Notes: generated by a model not told the origin, from the sequence alone. A DNA stretch of 56,704 bases from DAOUEG01 sp964595455 (GCA_964595455.1 CAZQQL010000007.1:1-56704), one strand, 5' to 3'; positions 33,483-42,452 are shown, counted from the stretch's first letter. Numbers and translations: made by a program.

Positions 33483-35441
33483 ATGACAAGCAAGTGTCCG
33501 GTCTGCGGCAGCGAGAACGACGCTCTCAGCAGGTACTGCACGAACTGCGGTTCGCCGTTACCTTCAGCATCGCCTCCCGACATCCGCGAGGAAATCACGC
33601 TTCTCAAAGCCTGGTTAGCCGGTATGCAGGAACGTCTGAACCAACTGGAAAAGACCATCCCGCAGGCTGAAGCCAAGCCAGAAGCTGAAGCCCGCGTGGA
33701 AGAACCCTTACCACCGGTTCCCCCCGTGGAACCTCCGAAACCGCAGCCCGAACCGGAAACCCCGGTCCCTGAACCTGTTCCGACTCCCCGGTACCGGAGG
33801 CCCGCAACCGAGCGGCCGCCGAGGGCTCCCCGTGAATGGGAACAGATCCTGGGCGGGAGCTGGCTGGCGAGAATCGGCGTGCTGGCGCTCATCATCGGAG
33901 CGGGATTTTTCCTGAAGTACGCCTTCGATAATGACTGGATCGGACCTGAACTCAGGGTCATCATCGGCGTTATCGCCGGAATGTTCATGATCTGGGTGGG
34001 TTACCACTGGCGCAACAGGTACCCAATCATGACACAGGTACTCAGCGGGGGCGGGATAGCCATTCAATACCTCGCCCTGTTCGCAGCTTTCGCTTTTTAT
34101 GATTTCCTGCACTTTTATGTGGCGGTATTCCTGCTTTTTGTTGTCAGCGCCGGGTCCGCGCTGCTGTCCCTGCGTTACCGTTCCAGGGCCCTGGCCGTAC
34201 TCGGTACGCTGGGCGCTTTCTTCGCGCCGTTTCTCCTGGGCGGGTTTCACAACTACGGCAGCGATGCAGCAACGACCGGGCGCGCGATGCAGTTACTGGG
34301 GTACATCGTCGTCGTAGATATCGGGGTGATATTCCTTTCACGGTTCCGCAACTGGCGCTGGCTTTCGCTGCTGGCGCTCGCTGGCACAGTGGCGACGTAC
34401 CTGGTCTGGTACAATGAATTCGAACGACATATCAACGTGCCGGTCGCTGAAATCGGGCTGACCGTCATTTTCCTTATTTTCGCCGGGGTCTCGGTCTACC
34501 ATCATGTAGTGCGGCGGGTCGTTGTCAAGCTATATGATGATATCTTCTTCCTGCTCAACGGCGTGGTCTACTTCGGCATCAGCTTCTGGCTGCTGTGGGA
34601 CGAGTATGACGGCTGGATGGGACTGTTTTCCCTCCTTCTGGCAATCGTCTTTGGTCTACTCTATCGAGCAATGAGGCCGGTACCTGAAAGCGTACGCATC
34701 TCAGCGTACTCCTTATTCCTGGGATTAATATCGTTGACGGTGGCAGTCCCGGTGCAATTCCGGGACACGCTATGGACCCCGGTTACATGGTCGATTGAGA
34801 TTATTCTTCTGTTGATGATATCCGGCACCCTGAAATTGCCTTTACTCCGTTATTTCAGCTACCTGGTCATCGTCGTGCTGAGCTGGCGCATGATACTGTT
34901 CGACATGCGGCTCCCTGAGAACATTGATTTTGTTCCGGTCCTCAATGAACGCTTTCCGGCCGTGATTGCCGGCATTGCAGCAATCTATTGCTGTCTTTAC
35001 TTGATTCAAATAAGGCGAACCACCATACCAGAATGGCGACTCCTGGTAACGATCACGGCGATACTAGCCAATTTCTTTACCATCTGGCTCATCTCCGTGG
35101 AGGTCTGGGACACCTTCGGGAGAGCCATACGAGATGCGACTGACAACGCTAGCCGGGCCGGACTGAGAGACGGGCAGACGCTTTCACTGACCGCTGTCTG
35201 GGCACTATACGCCGCCATCGCCCTGACAGTCGGTATCTGGCGACGATGGAAACCCGTCCGGCTGGCGGCCCTTTTTCTGCTGGCGGTACCCATCGTCAAG
35301 GTGTTTGTGTATGACGTTTTTAAACTGGATACGGCTTACCGGATCGGCGCTTTCATCGGTCTCGGTCTGCTGTTGCTGGTGAGCGCCTACCTTTACCAGC
35401 GGTTCAAAACGGCGATAAAAGGAGCATTAACGGGAAAATAG
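33483..35441 (+). CDS. Zinc-ribbon DUF2339-type polytopic membrane protein
   Basis: 652 residues. N-terminal zinc ribbon CPVCGSENDALSRYCTNCG (5-23). A short coiled coil (about 42-65) and a long Pro/Glu-rich spacer (about 66-120) follow. The rest carries about 18 hydrophobic segments of the DUF2339 type, starting at WEQILGGSWLARIGVLALIIGAG. Function is unknown; such proteins are thought to lie in the cytoplasmic membrane with the ribbon inside. ATG 33483 follows GGAGAG at ~10 nt. It is located between thrS and infC in the same direction but has no evident link to translation. Confidence 0.85.
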   Translation: MTSKCPVCGSENDALSRYCTNCGSPLPSASPPDIREEITLLKAWLAGMQERLNQLEKTIPQAEAKPEAEARVEEPLPPVPPVEPPKPQPEPETPVPEPVPTPRYRRPATERPPRAPREWEQILGGSWLARIGVLALIIGAGFFLKYAFDNDWIGPELRVIIGVIAGMFMIWVGYHWRNRYPIMTQVLSGGGIAIQYLALFAAFAFYDFLHFYVAVFLLFVVSAGSALLSLRYRSRALAVLGTLGAFFAPFLLGGFHNYGSDAATTGRAMQLLGYIVVVDIGVIFLSRFRNWRWLSLLALAGTVATYLVWYNEFERHINVPVAEIGLTVIFLIFAGVSVYHHVVRRVVVKLYDDIFFLLNGVVYFGISFWLLWDEYDGWMGLFSLLLAIVFGLLYRAMRPVPESVRISAYSLFLGLISLTVAVPVQFRDTLWTPVTWSIEIILLLMISGTLKLPLLRYFSYLVIVVLSWRMILFDMRLPENIDFVPVLNERFPAVIAGIAAIYCCLYLIQIRRTTIPEWRLLVTITAILANFFTIWLISVEVWDTFGRAIRDATDNASRAGLRDGQTLSLTAVWALYAAIALTVGIWRRWKPVRLAALFLLAVPIVKVFVYDVFKLDTAYRIGAFIGLGLLLLVSAYLYQRFKTAIKGALTGK

Positions 35442-35472
35442 TCCTCCCGCACCGGAATCCACGTTGGCGAGG

Positions 35473-35501
35473 TTGATTTCATCGTGAAAATATGGTATAG
35501 T
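35473..35501 (+). promoter_or_regulatory. infC-rpmI-rplT promoter
   Basis: TTGATT (35473-35478), a 17-nt spacer and TG-G-TATAGT (TATAGT 35496-35501), an extended -10. The leader to infC is only about 36 nt, too short for an L20-type leader attenuator. Confidence 0.75.
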
Positions 35502-35543
35502 TTTACTTCGTAGGATACCGGCTCAAGGGAGGAACATAAGGAC

Positions 35544-36197
35544 ATTATTAAGCAACTTCGTGTCAACGAACGCATTACGGCGAGAGAAATCCGCCTGGTT
35601 GGAGAGAAGGGTGAGCAGCTTGGTATCATGACTGTGCCGCAGGCCCTGGAGGCTGCGAGACGGAGCAACCTGGACCTCGTCGAGGTGGCCCCGACATCGA
35701 ACCCTCCTGTTTGCCGCCTTCTCGATTACGGCAAATTCAAGTACGAACAACAGAAGAAAGAGCAGCAGGCCAAGAAAAGCCAGAAGGTCTCCATGCTGCG
35801 GGAGATCCGCCTGAGGCCAAAGATCGGCGTCCATGATTTCGACGCCAAGGCGCGCACCGCCAGGAAGCTCCTGGCCGACGGCGCCAAAGTTAAAGTGACG
35901 CTCATGTTCCGGGGCAGGGAAATCACTCACCCGGAACTTGGATGGAAGATACTCCAACGCATGGCGGAAGCATTGAGCGACGTCGCGGCGCTGGAGAGAA
36001 AACCGGTGATGGAAGGCAGGAGGATGGACATCGTCCTGACGCCGGCCGCGACCAAACCGGAAAAGAAACCGGAAACAAAAGCCGCAGCCCAGACTGATGG
36101 GAAGCAGGAAGCTCGGGTAGAAGCCGGAGCCGCCCCGAAAGTGGAAGCACCGACGGCCGTGAAGGAAAAAGAACATGCCAAAGCTCAAGACGCATAA
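35544..36197 (+). CDS. infC: Translation initiation factor IF-3, non-canonical ATT start
   Basis: 217 residues. IF-3 binds the 30S subunit and proofreads start codons. N-domain: QLRVNERITAREIRLVGEKG to about residue 80, with LVEVAPTSNPPVCRLLDYGK. A helical linker follows, then the C-domain LREIRLRPKIGVHDFDAKAR and VTLMFRGREITH. Between the in-frame stop TAG (35511) and the first ATG (35628) there is no ATG, GTG or TTG, and conserved IF-3 sequence begins well before 35628. Start is therefore ATT at 35544 (or 35547), with AAGGGAGG 11 nt upstream. Rare AUU starts underlie IF-3 autoregulation in E. coli. A ~50-residue Lys/Ala/Glu-rich tail is unusual. The 3' end overlaps rpmI by 23 nt. Confidence 0.93.
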   Translation: MIKQLRVNERITAREIRLVGEKGEQLGIMTVPQALEAARRSNLDLVEVAPTSNPPVCRLLDYGKFKYEQQKKEQQAKKSQKVSMLREIRLRPKIGVHDFDAKARTARKLLADGAKVKVTLMFRGREITHPELGWKILQRMAEALSDVAALERKPVMEGRRMDIVLTPAATKPEKKPETKAAAQTDGKQEARVEAGAAPKVEAPTAVKEKEHAKAQDA

Positions 36198-36381
36198 AGG
36201 CGCCCAGAGCCGGTTCCATATTACCGGGACCGGTAAGATCATGCGTATCAAAGGCCCCAAAAGCCATCTGCGCGTCCATAAAGCCAAACGGGTCCGCGCC
36301 CAGTTCGACTCGAAACTGCAGTTGAACGCCCGCGACCGGAAGCGTATTTCACGCCTTATCCCCAACGGGGTAAGCAGATAG
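36175..36381 (+). CDS. rpmI: Ribosomal protein L35
   Basis: 68 residues, strongly basic, with the family opening PKLKTHKGAQSRFHITGTGK and KSHLRVHKAKRVRAQ. It is a component of the large ribosomal subunit. Its ATG lies inside the end of infC (23-nt overlap), so it is translationally coupled. rplT follows. Confidence 0.97.
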   Translation: MPKLKTHKGAQSRFHITGTGKIMRIKGPKSHLRVHKAKRVRAQFDSKLQLNARDRKRISRLIPNGVSR

Positions 36382-36393
36382 AGGAGGACGGAG

Positions 36394-36753
36394 TTGCCGA
36401 GAGTCAAGCGAGGGGTTACTTCCCATCATCGCCATAAGAAAGTACTGTCCCTGACCAAGGGACACCACAGCACGAAACACCGGCTGATCAAACGGGCAAC
36501 GGAGTCCATGCTCCATTCCCTGACGTACGCCTATTTCCACCGCCGAGAGCGCAAGGGAGATATGCGCCGTCTCTGGATAACCCGCATCAACGCCGCCTGC
36601 CGAGCCGAAGGGACCACCTACGGCCAGTTCATGGACGGCCTGAAGAAATCCGGCGTGGACATCAACCGGAAAATGCTGGCGGACATGGCCGTCAGGGAGC
36701 CGGAGAGCTTTAGAAGCCTGGTCACTCTCGCCGGAGGGAAAGGCCAGGCCTAA
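36394..36753 (+). CDS. rplT: Ribosomal protein L20
   Basis: 119 residues. Basic N-terminal extension PRVKRGVTSHHRHKKVLSLTKG followed by the globular part with YAYFHRRERKGDMRRLWITRIN. It is an early assembly protein of the 50S subunit that often represses its own operon. The start is TTG 36394 with GAGGAGG upstream. A terminator follows, ending the infC-rpmI-rplT unit. Confidence 0.97.
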   Translation: MPRVKRGVTSHHRHKKVLSLTKGHHSTKHRLIKRATESMLHSLTYAYFHRRERKGDMRRLWITRINAACRAEGTTYGQFMDGLKKSGVDINRKMLADMAVREPESFRSLVTLAGGKGQA

Positions 36754-36796
36754 CAACAATCCCCGAATAACAAGCAAGTTCAAGGATAGTGTTATT

Positions 36797-36832
36797 AATC
36801 CCCTTCCCTCCAATTTGGAAGGGGATTTTTTT
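36797..36832 (+). terminator. Terminator of the infC-rpmI-rplT operon
   Basis: An 11-bp stem, AATCCCCTTCC (36797-36807) with GGAAGGGGATT (36817-36827), and a run of seven T. Confidence 0.9.
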
Positions 36833-36876
36833 ATGAGGAATGAATTGTAAAAATGCGTAATTCACCCCCATCCCTG

Positions 36877-36901
36877 CCCTTCTCCCATCGAGGGAGAAGG
36901 G
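36877..36901. repeat. Short palindrome in the rplT-pheS gap
   Basis: CCCTTCTCCC and GGGAGAAGGG form a 10-bp stem around ATCGA, without a T-run. It resembles the dispersed CCCTTCTCCC-type intergenic palindromes of many bacteria rather than a terminator. Confidence 0.45.
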
Positions 36902-36940
36902 GTGACCCTACAGGAAGTCAGAGATTAAGGAAACGGGAAA

Positions 36941-37981
36941 ATGCTGGAACAGATAGAGAGCATCAGGCAGGAAGCCGCCGGGGAACTGGCCGGCATCAAT
37001 GACGTCAAGGACCTGGAGGCATGGCGGATCAAGTACCTCGGCAAGAAAAGCCCGCTGACACAGATACTGCGGGGGCTGGCCTCGCTGAGCATCGAGGAAC
37101 GTAAAGAAGTCGGCGCCGCGGCCAACAAGGCCAAGGCATTCCTGGAAGAACAATCTTCGGTCAAGACGGAGGCCCTGAGGGCGGCGCAACTGCAGTCCGC
37201 CGCGACGAAAGAAGCCATCGACATCTCGCTGCCGGGACGTCCGTTTCCGCCCGGCCGCGTCCATCCCATCACCCAGGCCATCCAGGAGATCTGCGACATA
37301 TTCGGCTCCATGGGCTTCCAGGTGGCGGAAGGCCCGGACGTGGAGTGGGACTATTACAACTTCGAGGCGCTCAATATCCCGGAGGAACACCCTTCCCGCG
37401 ATAACATGTCTTCCTACTGGATCGATTACCTCAACAGCGCCGGGCAGCGAAACATGCTGCTCAGGACGCACGGAACGGCCATCTCCGCCCGCATGGTGGA
37501 GAAGCTGGAACCGCCGATACGTGTCATCGAGCCGGCACGCGTGTACCGTTACGAGGCGACCGACGCCACGCACCTGAACATCTACCACAACGTGGACGCG
37601 CTGGCAGTTGACCGGGGCATCACCATGGCGGACCTGAAAGGGATGCTGGCCGAGTTCGCGCGGCGGTACTTCGGGGAGGACCGGCAGGTACGGTTCCGGG
37701 TAGATTACTTCCCGTTCGTCGAGCCGGGACTGGAGATCGCCATCGACTGTCTTTCCTGCCGCGGTAAGGGCTGCCGTATCTGCGGCAACACCGGCTGGCT
37801 GGAGATCGGCGGCGCGGGCATGACGCACCCCGAGGTATTACGGCGGGGAGGCATCGACCCCGAGGTCTATACGAGCTTCGCCTTCGGGATGGGGCTGGAG
37901 CGGCTGCCGATGCTGCGATACGGCATCGACGATATACGGCATTTTTACAACAACGATTTGAGGTTTTTACGGCAGTTTTAA
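36941..37981 (+). CDS. pheS: Phenylalanyl-tRNA synthetase, alpha subunit
   Basis: 346 residues, usual length. An N-terminal coiled coil (1-85) contacts tRNA. The catalytic core holds HPITQAIQEICDIFGSMGF, motif 2 around RVYRYEATDATHLNIYHNVDALAVD and motif 3 FGMGLERLPMLRYGIDDIRHF. A CxxC...CxxC element (CLSCRGKGCRICG) sits in the usual insertion. Together with PheT it forms the alpha2beta2 enzyme. The start is ATG 36941, which has only a weak ribosome site upstream (GGAAAC). pheT begins 82 nt later. Confidence 0.97.
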   Translation: MLEQIESIRQEAAGELAGINDVKDLEAWRIKYLGKKSPLTQILRGLASLSIEERKEVGAAANKAKAFLEEQSSVKTEALRAAQLQSAATKEAIDISLPGRPFPPGRVHPITQAIQEICDIFGSMGFQVAEGPDVEWDYYNFEALNIPEEHPSRDNMSSYWIDYLNSAGQRNMLLRTHGTAISARMVEKLEPPIRVIEPARVYRYEATDATHLNIYHNVDALAVDRGITMADLKGMLAEFARRYFGEDRQVRFRVDYFPFVEPGLEIAIDCLSCRGKGCRICGNTGWLEIGGAGMTHPEVLRRGGIDPEVYTSFAFGMGLERLPMLRYGIDDIRHFYNNDLRFLRQF

Positions 37982-38063
37982 CCCATGATTGCGGCTGGCA
38001 GGGAGAAAAGTATTCACCTGCCCAGTGGAAGACGGCAATAACGACGAGCATAAGGACAGGAAA

Positions 38064-40472
38064 ATGAAAGTACCGCTGAGCTGGCTGAGAGATTACGTTG
38101 ATATCAGGATACCCATCGACGACCTGGCCAGGAAACTGACCATGGCCGGCCATGAGGTAGCTGAGATCATCTTTACCGGCGGGGAGTGGGAACATGTCGT
38201 CGTCGGGCAGATAACCGCGATCAATCCTCATCCCAACGCTGACCGGCTCCGGCTGGCGACGGTAGATACAGGCGCGGACCTGCTGCAGGTGGTCTGCGGC
38301 GCACCCAACCTGACCGTGGGAGACAAGATCGCTTTTGCACGCGTCGGCGCGAAGATGTTTAATCCTCATTCCGGAAAACGGGAAGAACTCAAGCCGGCCA
38401 AGATACGCGGCGTGGAATCCAGCGGCATGATCTGCTCGGAGCAGGAACTTGGCATCTCAGACAACCATGAAGGCATACTCGTCCTGAACCCGGACCTGGA
38501 GGTCGGCAAGCCGCTGGCCAGCCAGCTCGGGGATGTGGTCTTCGATTTCGAGATCACCGCCAATCGGCCGGACTGTCTCTCCGTCATCGGCATCGCACGG
38601 GAAGTAGCAGCGCTGACCGGGGAGAAGCTGCACATCCCGGAGGTCTCGTACGCAGAGACCGGCATACCCATCACAGAGTGCGCCAGCGTGGAAATCGCGG
38701 ACCCGGACCTCTGCCCGCGGTACTGCGCTACGCTCATCACCGGCATCACAATAGCCGAATCGCCTGCCTGGCTGCAGGAACGACTGACCAACGCCGGACA
38801 GCGGCCCATCAATAACATCGTCGATATCAGCAACTACATCATGCTGGAGTACGGCCAGCCACTGCACACGTTCGATTACGACCGGTTGGCCGGTCACTAC
38901 ATCGTGGCGAGGGCGGCGGGTGACGGTGAGCAGTTTATCACCCTCGACGACCAGGACCGTGAACTCGACGGGAAGATGCTGGTTATCGGTGACGGAGCGC
39001 GGACAGTGGCCATCGCCGGGGTCATGGGCGGCCTCAACAGCGAAGTAAGGGAAAGCACTACATCGATCCTCGTGGAGGCGGCCAGTTTCAAGGCGGCCAG
39101 TATTCACTATACCAGCCACAAGCTCGACCTGCGGAGCGAAGCCGCTACACGCTTCGAGCGCGGCATCAGCGCGGAGATGACGATACCCGCCATACGGCAC
39201 GCCACGCAGCTCATCGCGGAACTCGGCGGCGGCACGGTGGCGAAGGGCGTCATCGACGTTTACCCCGGCAAGAAAGAGCCGAAGACCATCAGCGTGACCG
39301 CTGAAAAAGCAGAACGTGTCGTCGGCATGCCTTATACCGAACAGCAGATGCTGGATTCCCTGACCGCGCTCGGTTTCACCTGCGAACTCAAGGACGGTAA
39401 GGTGTACGCCACGCCGCCGTCCTGGCGCAGCGATATCAACCTGGACGTGGACCTCATCGAGGAAGTAGCGAGAGTGGTCGGGTACGACAAGATACCGATG
39501 ACCCTACTCGGCGAACCTATCCCGCACCAGAACCCGGACCCGCTCCAGGCGCTGCGGAAGTCCGTCCGCCATGCCCTGACCGGATATGGCTTCCAGGAGA
39601 TCTACACCTATACCCTGACCAGCCTGGAGACGCTGCAGAAGCTCAGCCCGGACGGGTCAGCCCCGAAATCGCCGGTGCGCGTGGTCAATCCGATGACCGC
39701 GGACCAGGAATTCCTGCGGCCAAACCTCCGGGGCGGCCTGCTGTCCACACTTGCCTCCAACCGCCGGTACGAGGAAGGCGGCATCAAGTTCTACGAGCAC
39801 GGCAAGGTCTTCTCCGGTAAAGAGAACGACCTCCCGGCTGAGGGAGAATGGCTGGCCGGCATCATGAGCGGCCCGCGCGCCGAGCAGTCATGGCTGGGCG
39901 GTGATGGGACTTACGATTTCTATGATGTCAAAGGACTGGTCGAAGGTCTCCTGAGCCATCTCAAGGTGGAAGCCTATTTCGAGAAAAGCAACGATCCCGG
40001 ATTGCACCCGGCCCGGCAGGCCGCCGTGGTCATCGAGGGCAAGGACATGACGGTGAAGCTCGGCGTCATCGGCGAGGTGCATCCCGCCGTCGCGGACGCC
40101 TTCGAAGTGGACGGAGCGGTGTGCCTGTTCGAACTCAATATCGCCGCCCTGCTGCCGTTCACGGTCGGGCACAAACGCTACCTCGCCATGCCGCGCTTCC
40201 CCGGCTCGATCCGGGACCTGGCGCTCGTGGTGAACGCGGATGTCACACACCGGAGCATCGTCGAGATCATCAACGCGTTCTCACTGGTCAGCGAGATCAA
40301 ACTGTTCGACGTCTATACGGGCAAGCAGGTGGGCGAAGGGAAGAAATCGCTTGCCTACCGGCTGGTGTACCAGTCCCCGACCCATACCCTGACGGACAAG
40401 GAAGTGGACAAGGTCCAGGAGCAGATACTCAAGCGGCTCGCCAACGAACTTGGTGCGGTGCTGCGGGGTTAA
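38064..40472 (+). CDS. pheT: Phenylalanyl-tRNA synthetase, beta subunit
   Basis: 802 residues, full length. Domain order: B1 start MKVPLSWLRDYVDI, an EMAP/OB-type tRNA-binding domain with HPNADRLRLATVDTG (about 40-150), the B3/B4 editing domain with ANRPDCLSVIGIAREVAA, B5 near VDVYPGKKEP, a core fold with RPNLRGGLLSTLASNRR, and a C-terminal ferredoxin-like anticodon-binding domain with FPGSIRDLALVV. ATG 38064 is preferred over 37989 because it begins the family sequence and has AGGAAA upstream. The methyltransferase gene follows 17 nt later. Confidence 0.97.
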   Translation: MKVPLSWLRDYVDIRIPIDDLARKLTMAGHEVAEIIFTGGEWEHVVVGQITAINPHPNADRLRLATVDTGADLLQVVCGAPNLTVGDKIAFARVGAKMFNPHSGKREELKPAKIRGVESSGMICSEQELGISDNHEGILVLNPDLEVGKPLASQLGDVVFDFEITANRPDCLSVIGIAREVAALTGEKLHIPEVSYAETGIPITECASVEIADPDLCPRYCATLITGITIAESPAWLQERLTNAGQRPINNIVDISNYIMLEYGQPLHTFDYDRLAGHYIVARAAGDGEQFITLDDQDRELDGKMLVIGDGARTVAIAGVMGGLNSEVRESTTSILVEAASFKAASIHYTSHKLDLRSEAATRFERGISAEMTIPAIRHATQLIAELGGGTVAKGVIDVYPGKKEPKTISVTAEKAERVVGMPYTEQQMLDSLTALGFTCELKDGKVYATPPSWRSDINLDVDLIEEVARVVGYDKIPMTLLGEPIPHQNPDPLQALRKSVRHALTGYGFQEIYTYTLTSLETLQKLSPDGSAPKSPVRVVNPMTADQEFLRPNLRGGLLSTLASNRRYEEGGIKFYEHGKVFSGKENDLPAEGEWLAGIMSGPRAEQSWLGGDGTYDFYDVKGLVEGLLSHLKVEAYFEKSNDPGLHPARQAAVVIEGKDMTVKLGVIGEVHPAVADAFEVDGAVCLFELNIAALLPFTVGHKRYLAMPRFPGSIRDLALVVNADVTHRSIVEIINAFSLVSEIKLFDVYTGKQVGEGKKSLAYRLVYQSPTHTLTDKEVDKVQEQILKRLANELGAVLRG

Positions 40473-40489
40473 GGTAACGAGGCTGCCGG

Positions 40490-41149
40490 ATGCCCGCCCC
40501 TGAGGACATGCAGGATTTCTTCGATAAGAGGTCGGCGACGTACGACGCTCACATGGAGAAATCGGTAGCCACGTTCAAGGAAATTTACTCCCTGATCGCC
40601 GAGCCTATCGTAGAGACCGACCTTCCGATAAAGGTCCTGGACATCGGGTGCGGGACCGGGCTGGAACTGGAAGCGGTCTTCCGGCGGGCGCCGAACGCCC
40701 GCATCACCGGCATCGATCTTTCTCCCCGGATGCTTGACGGACTAAGGGAGAACTACCGGGACCGGCTGAAGCAGATCGAGATCGTCCAGATATCCTACCT
40801 CGAATATCCTTTCGGAGAAAGCCGTTTCGATTATGTCATCTCCGTCATGACGCTCCATCATCTGCTGCCGGAGAAGAAGCTGGCACTCTACCGAAAAGTC
40901 CGGCAATCTCTCAAACCGGGCGGAAGCTACATCGAGGCGGACTACATCGTGTCTCCGGAAGGAGAGCGAGGGATGCGGGTGAAATTCGAAAAACTGCGGG
41001 GACGGTACGCAGACATCGATGACGGAAGCCATCACATCGATATCCCGATGTCATTAGAGACCGAAGAACGGGTGCTGCGAGAAGCCGGGTTTACTACCGT
41101 GAAGGTGCTCTGGTCAGGCAAAGATGCAGCGGTTTTTGTAACAGCCTGA
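40490..41149 (+). CDS. Class I SAM-dependent methyltransferase
   Basis: 219 residues. The SAM-binding motif I is VLDIGCGTGLELE (about 49-61), motif II ITGIDLSPRML, and the post-III region is LKPGGSYIEADYI. HH in MTLHHLLPEKK is common in small-molecule methyltransferases. Substrate unknown. Only 17 nt separate it from pheT, so it probably rides on the pheST transcript, without an obvious functional link. A possible ribosome site overlaps the end of pheT. Confidence 0.85.
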   Translation: MPAPEDMQDFFDKRSATYDAHMEKSVATFKEIYSLIAEPIVETDLPIKVLDIGCGTGLELEAVFRRAPNARITGIDLSPRMLDGLRENYRDRLKQIEIVQISYLEYPFGESRFDYVISVMTLHHLLPEKKLALYRKVRQSLKPGGSYIEADYIVSPEGERGMRVKFEKLRGRYADIDDGSHHIDIPMSLETEERVLREAGFTTVKVLWSGKDAAVFVTA

Positions 41150-41185
41150 CTTTTCTTTCCACATTCACCAAATTGACCCTGAGTC

Positions 41186-41214
41186 TTGATATCCCGCTCA
41201 TTTTCGCATATAAT
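41186..41214 (+). promoter_or_regulatory. Strong promoter of the arsenic operon
   Basis: TTGATA (41186-41191), a 17-nt spacer and a perfect TATAAT (41209-41214). The transcript start is predicted near 41221. Confidence 0.82.
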
Positions 41215-41239
41215 ATCAGTATATTCTGATTTTTCTGAT
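41215..41239. promoter_or_regulatory. ArsR-like operator at the transcription start
   Basis: ATCAG (41215-41219), 6 nt, CTGAT (41226-41230), then a further CTGAT (41235-41239). The spacing and half-site resemble the ATCAA-N6-TTGAT class of ArsR/SmtB operators. It directly abuts the -10 box, so binding would block initiation. No ArsR gene is adjacent; the AbrB-type protein downstream is the candidate binder (inference). Confidence 0.5.
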
Positions 41240-41261
41240 TATACAGCCAGGGAGGAACGCC

Positions 41262-41552
41262 GTGCAACAGAAGGAGCACTCACAGGATTGCTGCACACCC
41301 CCCACGATTAATGAAGGGTGCTGCAGGGTGGAGGCAGTAATAGGAATCGATGAGCGAGGCCAGATGGTCCTGCCCAAGGACCTGCGGGACAAAGCCGGTA
41401 TACGGGCCGGAGATAAGCTGGCGGTAGTCGCCATGCAGAAAAATGGAGAGACGTGCTGTCTCACCATTATCAAAGCAGACAAGCTGGCCGGCATGGTCAA
41501 GGACCTGCTCGGGCCGGTGATGTCTGAAATCATCAACAACAAAACGGGGTAA
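41262..41552 (+). CDS. AbrB/MazE/SpoVT-type regulator with Cys pairs
   Basis: 96 residues. The swapped-hairpin DNA-binding core is VIGIDERGQMVLPKDLRDKAG, followed by IRAGDKLAVV. Three adjacent Cys pairs (10-11, 20-21 and 66-67) frame the domain, two of them in an N-terminal extension, a plausible soft-metal or arsenite sensor. The C-terminus is a short helix (MVKDLLGPVMSEII). Proteins of this appearance occur near metal(loid)-methylation genes in anaerobes. The start is GTG 41262 with GGAGG 6 nt upstream. arsM starts 3 nt after its stop, so the two are coupled. Confidence 0.75.
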   Translation: MQQKEHSQDCCTPPTINEGCCRVEAVIGIDERGQMVLPKDLRDKAGIRAGDKLAVVAMQKNGETCCLTIIKADKLAGMVKDLLGPVMSEIINNKTG

Positions 41553-41555
41553 GCA

Positions 41556-42383
41556 ATGAAAGAAAGCGAAATAAAACAGATCGTCAGGGAAGGCTACACA
41601 CAGGTGGCACAGCAGAATTCCTCCTGCTGCTGTTCATCAGGGTCTACCTGCTGCGGCGGCAACGCCCGTGAAGCAAGCCGGGGCGTCGGCTATTCCGATG
41701 AAGACATGGATTCAGTGCCGGAGGGCGCCAATCTCGGGCTCGGGTGCGGCAATCCGGTCGCTCTGGCCTCGTTGACGGAAGGTGAAACGGTCATCGACCT
41801 CGGTTCCGGGGCGGGATTCGACAGTTTCCTGGCATCCAGAAAAGTCGGTCCTTCAGGGAGAGTCATCGGCGTGGATATGACGCCGGCGATGCTGGACCGC
41901 GCCCGCCGTAACGCTGAGGTAGGCAGCTACGCCAATGTCGAATTCCGACTCGGGGAGATAGAGAATCTGCCGGTCGCTGATTCCACGGCCGATATCATCA
42001 TTTCCAACTGCGTGATCAACCTGGCCCCGGACAAAAAGAGGGTCTTCAAAGAAGCTTTCCGGGTCCTCAAGCCAGGCGGGCGGATCATGGTCTCCGACAT
42101 CGTACTCAAGCAGGCCCTGCCGCAATCAATCCTTGCCTCGGCGGCCGCGTACGTCGGCTGTATCGCCGGGGCTTCGTTGATGGATGATTATTTTGATGCT
42201 ATCGAAACCGCCGGCTTCACCGAGCTGAGGGTACTCGATGAAGCTTCCTTCGCACTGGAATCGTCCGATTACTGTGAAGCGTCTTCACTTCTGCCTGATC
42301 TACAGTTGACGAACGAAGAAACCCGGCAGCTTACGGCAGCGGTACGGAGCATTAAGGTTTCAGCCTTGAAGCCGGCCTGTTGA
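41556..42383 (+). CDS. arsM: Arsenite S-adenosylmethionine methyltransferase
   Basis: 275 residues. It methylates trivalent arsenic using SAM. The N-terminus has a Cys-rich segment (CCCSSGSTCCGG) followed by the family phrase GYSDEDMDSVPEGANLGLGCGNP. SAM motif I is VIDLGSGAGFDSFLA. Two further Cys that match the arsenic ligands are in SNCVINL and YVGCIAG; a third may come from the N-terminal cluster. The C-terminus shows no frameshift. It is the second gene of a two-gene operon ending at the terminator 42423-42452. Confidence 0.93.
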   Translation: MKESEIKQIVREGYTQVAQQNSSCCCSSGSTCCGGNAREASRGVGYSDEDMDSVPEGANLGLGCGNPVALASLTEGETVIDLGSGAGFDSFLASRKVGPSGRVIGVDMTPAMLDRARRNAEVGSYANVEFRLGEIENLPVADSTADIIISNCVINLAPDKKRVFKEAFRVLKPGGRIMVSDIVLKQALPQSILASAAAYVGCIAGASLMDDYFDAIETAGFTELRVLDEASFALESSDYCEASSLLPDLQLTNEETRQLTAAVRSIKVSALKPAC

Positions 42384-42422
42384 AGATCTATCTACGCCGA
42401 AGACAACATATGATGTAAACGG

Positions 42423-42452
42423 AAAGGGGGCATGGGGACAGCGCCCCTTTTT
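42423..42452 (+). terminator. Terminator of the arsenic operon
   Basis: AAAGGGG (42423-42429) pairs with CCCCTTT (42444-42450), extended inward by a GC/GC pair, with a TTTTT tail. Confidence 0.75.

Noticed and set aside
35502..35543. L20-type leader attenuator before infC
   Set aside because: The leader predicted from the promoter is only about 36 nt, with no terminator-like structure.
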